NCBI RefSeq assembly: GCF_049445855.1 | Contig: NZ_JBMSDV010000001.1 | Span: 1,054,001 to 1,118,000 of the forward strand | Origin: JAGOCV01 sp049445855 | Lineage (GTDB): Bacteria; Pseudomonadota; Gammaproteobacteria; Burkholderiales; Burkholderiaceae_C | Length of the DNA stretch: 64,000 nucleotides | Direction: 5' to 3' | Part shown: positions 60,235 to 64,000 of the stretch, in pieces | Numbering within the stretch: the first letter of the stretch is position 1 | Layout: each line of letters begins with the position of its first letter | Position numbers and translations under genes: made by a program | The notes under the pieces: model-generated | Told to the model about the DNA's origin: nothing | Databases searched by the model: none | Seen by the model: the letters and a program-made list of their open reading frames with translations, nothing else

Positions 60235-61202
60235 TGTCGGCGGAGGCGTGGGTTCTTGCCGCCATCGGCGGCTTGATCGGCCTCGTGATCGGCAGCTTCC
60301 TGAATGTGGTGGTCTACCGCTTGCCGGTCACCATGTACAGACAGTGGCTGCGTGAATCCAGCGACAACCTGATGGCAGCCGACCCCGACGCCGGTGTGCC
60401 AGTGTCGCTGTGGGATCTCGTCTTCGGCGGCAAGACGCTTGCACCCGAGCACATGCACGAAAGCGCAAGGCTGGCTGGTGAAGCGCAGGACCAGTTGCAA
60501 CCGCTTGGGCTTGCCCGCCCCGCATCCCGTTGCGGTCATTGTGGTCACGTCATCCGCTGGTATGAAAACATTCCGGTGCTCAGTTTCATCGCATTGCGCG
60601 GGCGTTGTTCGAACTGCAAGGCACGCATCAGTGTGCGCTATCCGCTGGTGGAGCTTGTCACGGCGGGTTTCTTCGCTGTATGCGCAGTGCGCTGGGGGCT
60701 CACGCCACTGGCGTGCGCATGGGCCATCTTCGCGGCCATCCTCATCTGCCAGTTCCTGATCGACCTGGACACACAACTGTTGCCCGACAGCCTGAACTAT
60801 CTCCTGCTGTGGATCGGTCTCCTTGTTGCGTCGCTGGGCTGGACGGTGCCTCTCGTTTCCGCCGTCTGGGGTGCGATCGCCGGCTACGGGGTGCTCTGGC
60901 TTTTCTATCACGCCTATCGTCTGCTGACCGGCAAGGAAGGCATGGGCTATGGTGACTTCAAGCTCATGGCTGCGCTCGGCGCATGGCTCGGGGCAGACTA
61001 CCTGCTGGCGATCCTTCTGGTGTCATCCATCGTGGGCGGTGTTCTGGGCAGCATCCTGCTGCTCGTGGGCAAGCTCGCGCACAAGGATATCCCGATCGCC
61101 TTCGGGCCCTTCCTGGCCGGCGCAGGCCTCGTGTGCCTTCTGATCGGCCCCCAGGAAGTGCGAACCCTCGTGCCCTTCGCCTTCCCCATCGTCGTGCGCT
61201 GA
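60234..61202 (+). CDS. pilD: Prepilin leader peptidase / N-methyltransferase PilD
   Basis: A24-family peptidase of 322 residues that cleaves and methylates type IV prepilins in the inner membrane. The first helix is followed by a cytoplasmic loop with two CxxC pairs (CGHCGHVIRWYENIPVLS and GRCSNCKARIS), the zinc site of the methylating form. The catalytic aspartates lie in IDLDTQLLPDSLN and the GMGYGDFKLMAALGAW motif. It is longer than E. coli GspO because of the loop between the first helix and the CxxC region. coaE follows after four bases. Confidence 0.96.
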   Translation: MSAEAWVLAAIGGLIGLVIGSFLNVVVYRLPVTMYRQWLRESSDNLMAADPDAGVPVSLWDLVFGGKTLAPEHMHESARLAGEAQDQLQPLGLARPASRCGHCGHVIRWYENIPVLSFIALRGRCSNCKARISVRYPLVELVTAGFFAVCAVRWGLTPLACAWAIFAAILICQFLIDLDTQLLPDSLNYLLLWIGLLVASLGWTVPLVSAVWGAIAGYGVLWLFYHAYRLLTGKEGMGYGDFKLMAALGAWLGADYLLAILLVSSIVGGVLGSILLLVGKLAHKDIPIAFGPFLAGAGLVCLLIGPQEVRTLVPFAFPIVVR

Positions 61203-61206
61203 CAGC

Positions 61207-61806
61207 ATGCAACGACTCGGCCTGACGGGTGGCATCGGCAGCGGCAAGAGTACCGTCGCCGCGATGCTGGCCTCGCTGGGCGCTGCCGTCATCGATGCAG
61301 ATGCCAACGCCCGCAGCGTGACGGCCATGGGGGGCGAAGCCATTCCCGCCATCCGCGCAGCCTTCGGCGACGACTTCATCGGTGCAGATGGAGCACTGGA
61401 TCGAACGCGCATGCGCGAACATGTTTTCGCCACGCCCGCAGCCAAACAGCGGCTCGAATCCATCGTCCACCCGCTGGTAGGTGAGAAGACGCGTGCGCAA
61501 CTGGAACAGGCCCGCAGTGCCGGCCACACGCTCGCCGTGCTGGATATCCCGCTGCTGGTCGAATCCAGCCGCTGGCGCCAGCAACTGGACCATGTGCTAG
61601 TCATCGACTGTCTGCCGGCCACGCAGATTCGCCGCGTCATGCAGCGCAGCCAGCTGGACGAAGCTGCGGTGCAGTCCATCATCGCCGCGCAGGCCACGCG
61701 CGCGGCGCGGCTCGCGGCGGCCGACGCCGTGATCTTCAATGACGGCATCACGCTGGAGCAGTTGCGCGAACAAACCACTGCCGCGGCGCGGCGCTTCGGG
61801 CTATGA
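61207..61806 (+). CDS. coaE: Dephospho-CoA kinase
   Basis: Last enzyme of coenzyme A synthesis, 199 residues. The P-loop GGIGSGKST is at 8-16, followed by IDADANARSVTAMGGEA with the substrate Asp. LDIPLLVESSRWRQQLDHVL and the closing NDGITLEQLREQ stretch match the family. It belongs to the conserved string pilD-coaE-zapD-yacG. Confidence 0.96.
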   Translation: MQRLGLTGGIGSGKSTVAAMLASLGAAVIDADANARSVTAMGGEAIPAIRAAFGDDFIGADGALDRTRMREHVFATPAAKQRLESIVHPLVGEKTRAQLEQARSAGHTLAVLDIPLLVESSRWRQQLDHVLVIDCLPATQIRRVMQRSQLDEAAVQSIIAAQATRAARLAAADAVIFNDGITLEQLREQTTAAARRFGL

Positions 61807-61828
61807 TCGCGCGGATGGAAGCCGCAGC

Positions 61829-62584
61829 GTGATTCTGTACGAATACCCATTCAACGAGCGCATCCGCACCTATCTGCGTCTCGAACACCTGTTCAGGCGC
61901 CTCGGTGAACTGGTCCCGAGCGACCACCCGCTGCTCCACCACTATGCATTGACGACGATCTTCGAAGTCATGGACGTGGGTGCTCGCGCAGACCTCAAGT
62001 CCGACGTGCTCAAGGACCTGGAAAAGCAGAAGAGCCTGCTGAACAGCTACCGAGGGAACCCCGCCATATCCGAGGCCGTGCTTGACCAGGTCACCGGACA
62101 GCTCGACGGCTGCTTCAGCGCATTGAACGGCCTGCCCGGCAAGGCCGGCCAATCCCTGACTGAAAGCGACTGGCTCATGAGCCTGCGCAGCCGCGCAGGC
62201 ATACCGGGAGGCACCTGCGAGTTCGACCTGCCCGCCTATTACGCCTGGCAGCACAAGGCACCCATGCTGCGCCGCGCAGACCTCGAACGCTGGGCGTCGA
62301 CGCTGGCTCCCCTGGCCGAATCCATACACATGCTGCTCAAGTTGTTGCGCGAGTCGGGTGCTCCGCAGAAAGTCATCGCGACCGGTGGTCACTACCAGCA
62401 GACCTTGCCGCAAGGCCGCACGTTCCACCTGCTGCGCCTGGCCATCGACCCGGCACTTGGATTGATTCCAGAGATCAGCGGCAACCGGCTGATGGTATCG
62501 GTGCGCCTCATGCGTCACGAATCCGATGACCGCCTTCACCCTTCGACGGAAGACACGGCGCTGGAACTCACCTTGTGCTCCTGA
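61829..62584 (+). CDS. zapD: Cell division protein ZapD
   Basis: ZapD, 251 residues, which cross-links FtsZ filaments at the division site. The family start ILYEYPFNERIRTYLRLEHLF is complete from the GTG at 61829, which I prefer to an upstream frame start at 61739. Other hallmarks are LLNSYRGNPAISEAVLD and GTCEFDLPAYYAWQH. It lies 22 bases after coaE and is followed by yacG after one base. Confidence 0.95.
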   Translation: MILYEYPFNERIRTYLRLEHLFRRLGELVPSDHPLLHHYALTTIFEVMDVGARADLKSDVLKDLEKQKSLLNSYRGNPAISEAVLDQVTGQLDGCFSALNGLPGKAGQSLTESDWLMSLRSRAGIPGGTCEFDLPAYYAWQHKAPMLRRADLERWASTLAPLAESIHMLLKLLRESGAPQKVIATGGHYQQTLPQGRTFHLLRLAIDPALGLIPEISGNRLMVSVRLMRHESDDRLHPSTEDTALELTLCS

Positions 62585-62585
62585 C

Positions 62586-62798
62586 ATGGCCGCAGCGAGC
62601 CCCGTCAATCCACCGCGGATCGTGAAGTGCCCTGCCTGTGGCGGCAGGAGCGTCTATGCCGCCTCCAACGCCTTCCGGCCGTTTTGCAGCGAGCGCTGCA
62701 AGAACAGTGATCTCGGGGCCTGGGCCAATGAGGATTTCCGCGTCCCGGCCGAAGCAGGTCCGGACGATGAGCCGTTCGGCGATCCGAAACTGCAGTAA
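62586..62798 (+). CDS. yacG: DNA gyrase inhibitor YacG
   Basis: Zinc-ribbon protein of 70 residues. The four Cys ligands are at 15, 18, 34 and 38 (KCPACGG and FCSERCK), followed by DLGAWANEDFRVPAE and an acidic tail. In E. coli YacG binds and inhibits GyrB. The ATG at 62586 is one base after the zapD stop. Confidence 0.94.
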   Translation: MAAASPVNPPRIVKCPACGGRSVYAASNAFRPFCSERCKNSDLGAWANEDFRVPAEAGPDDEPFGDPKLQ

Positions 62799-62814
62799 TC
62801 GCCGCGTGGCAAGC

Positions 62815-63273
62815 TCAAGCAGCTTGTGACGGCGCGCCTTTTGCAGGCGTACCCGGAAAACCGCGCTCTTCGGCCAGCCAGTTCAGCACGGGGAAAGCGC
62901 CGGGCAACACGGGTTCGACGCCGAGCGGAAATTGCTCCCACGACATCGACTGCCCTTCGCGCATCTCGAACTCGCCGTCCCATTCGCGGACCTTGCACCA
63001 GTGCAGGCGCACCAGCGCATGCGGATAGTCGTGTTCGGTCACGCGCCAGACATCGACGTCGCCGATGGTCACACCCAGTTCTTCCTGGAGTTCGCGTCGC
63101 AAGGCCTGCGCGACGGTCTCACCGGCCTCAACCTTGCCGCCAGGAAATTCCCAGTAGCCCGCGTACGGCTTGCCTTCGGGACGTGAGGTCAGCAGCAGCG
63201 CGTCGTCGGCGCGTATGAGAATGCCGACCGCCACTTCGGTGTGCTTGCGCGGCGACGCAGACGATCCACTCAT
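62815..63273 (-). CDS. MutT-type Nudix hydrolase
   Basis: Nudix hydrolase of 152 residues. It opens with VAVGILIRADDALLLTSRPE, then GYWEFPGGKVEAGET and the Nudix core RELQEELGV, the pattern of MutT (8-oxo-dGTP pyrophosphohydrolase). No direct proof of substrate is available. The ATG at 63273 overlaps the stop of the upstream ATPase gene as ATGA, and the longer frame back to 63420 is not used. Confidence 0.9.
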   Translation of the reverse strand: MSGSSASPRKHTEVAVGILIRADDALLLTSRPEGKPYAGYWEFPGGKVEAGETVAQALRRELQEELGVTIGDVDVWRVTEHDYPHALVRLHWCKVREWDGEFEMREGQSMSWEQFPLGVEPVLPGAFPVLNWLAEERGFPGTPAKGAPSQAA

Positions 63274-64000
63274 GCGGCAGCCGTCTTGCGGCCCGCGAAA
63301 TCCCTCGCGAACTGATAGGCCACGCGCCCGCTGCGCGAGCCTCGCTCGAGCGCCCACACCAGCGCCTCTGCACGCGCCGCTTCGATCTCGGGCTTGGGCA
63401 CGCTCATCGACGAGAGCCATTGCGCGACGATGGCCAGATATTCATCCTGGCTGAACGGATAAAAACTGACCCACAGGCCGAAGCGTTCGGACAGCGAGAT
63501 CTTCTCCTCCACCACTTCGCCCGGATGTACCTCGCCATCGTCGGTGTGCGTGTACGTCAGGTTTTCCTTCATGTACTCGGGCAAGAGGTGGCGACGGTTG
63601 CTGGTCGCGTAGATCAGCACGTTCGGGGTGGATGCAGCCACCGAGCCGTCGAGGATCGACTTGAGCGCCTTGTAGCCCGGCTCCCCGTCCTCGAAACTGA
63701 GGTCGTCGCAGAAGATCACGAACTTCTCGGGGCGCGAAGCCACCACATCGACGATGTCGGGCAGATCGGTCAGATCGGCCTTGTCGACTTCGATCAGGCG
63801 CAGGCCCTGCGACGAATACGCGTTGAGGCACGCCTTGATGAGCGAGGACTTGCCGGTCCCGCGCGCACCCGTCAGCAGCACGTTGTTGGCGGTGCGGCCC
63901 TCGACGAACTGCTGTGTGTTGCGACGGATCTTTTCCTTCTGGATGTCGATTTCCTTGAGGTCACCCAGCGCCATGGCCGCCACGTGGCGCACCGGCTCCA
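63270..64000 (-). CDS. DUF815 AAA-type ATP-binding protein, 5' end beyond window
   Basis: ATP-binding protein of the DUF815 family; the frame is open to the window edge, so the start is missing and about 243 residues are seen. The Walker A motif is in TGARGTGKSSLIKA. FVIFCDDLSFEDGEPGYK carries Walker B, and TSNRRHLLPEYMKEN and SLSERFGLWVSFYPF are typical of the family. No function is proven. It is coupled to the mutT-like gene downstream. Confidence 0.9.
   Translation of the reverse strand, partial: EPVRHVAAMALGDLKEIDIQKEKIRRNTQQFVEGRTANNVLLTGARGTGKSSLIKACLNAYSSQGLRLIEVDKADLTDLPDIVDVVASRPEKFVIFCDDLSFEDGEPGYKALKSILDGSVAASTPNVLIYATSNRRHLLPEYMKENLTYTHTDDGEVHPGEVVEEKISLSERFGLWVSFYPFSQDEYLAIVAQWLSSMSVPKPEIEAARAEALVWALERGSRSGRVAYQFARDFAGRKTAAA

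Overview
The window reads as core chromosome of a high-GC betaproteobacterium of the order Burkholderiales, most likely close to Comamonadaceae. The pointers are DUF3460, a CNP1-like protein, a 1295-residue DUF3683-type FAD/Fe-S oxidoreductase, the order ubiE / Tim44-like / ubiJ / ubiB, the block fmdB / DUF502 / aspS / nudB / nuclease, and the pilBCD-coaE-zapD-yacG-mutT string. The family-level placement is an inference from gene content. There is no insertion sequence, prophage, integrase, CRISPR array, rRNA or replication origin that I can support. One tRNA (Pro, anticodon CGG) is present.

Layout. 0-8 kb: end of a SulP transporter, a BamE-like lipoprotein, DUF3460-scpA, gpsA-secB-grxC-rhodanese on the minus strand, then gpmA, the carboxy-terminal protease ctpA and a MoeB/ThiF adenylyltransferase. 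8-16 kb: an envelope and stress island with an AsmA-family protein and a tiny secreted partner, a single-domain response regulator, a NarL-type regulator divergent from a CHASE3 histidine kinase, then DUF1328, DUF883, YqjE-like, an unknown membrane protein, two BON lipoproteins and a CsbD-like protein. 16-19 kb: a complete SulP transporter, DUF2798 and DUF429 genes. 19-31 kb (minus strand): folE with a BLUF photoreceptor, EEP nuclease, nudB, aspS, DUF502, fmdB, a sodium/solute symporter, then ubiB, ubiJ, Tim44-like, ubiE, DUF971 and a HIT protein. 31-36 kb: the large oxidoreductase and serA. 36-41 kb: the ugpBAECQ glycerol-3-phosphate uptake operon. 41-49 kb: hemA, prfA, prmC, grxD, an EF-G paralogue and a CNNM/CorC-type membrane protein. 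49-55 kb: a lytic transglycosylase with proS, rppH, a CNP1-like protein, and rplU-rpmA-obgE-proB. 55-64 kb: ispB, tRNA-Pro, pilBCD, coaE, zapD, yacG, a MutT-type hydrolase and a DUF815 ATPase cut by the window end.

How the genes fit together. Most are housekeeping genes in tightly packed operons, many joined by 1-4 base stop/start overlaps (scpA, nudB/nuclease, ubiJ/ubiB, oxidoreductase/HIT, prfA/prmC, proS/transglycosylase, obgE/proB, pilC/pilD, ATPase/mutT). The most distinctive part is the 8-16 kb island: a complete two-component system plus an extra receiver sits beside a set of small envelope-stress proteins. An inverted TTGTAGGAG box lies between the AsmA partner and the first regulator, and related half-sites lie before the DUF1328 and CsbD genes. 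I propose, as an inference, that these form one regulon. A second unusual arrangement is a blue-light BLUF protein starting five bases after folE.
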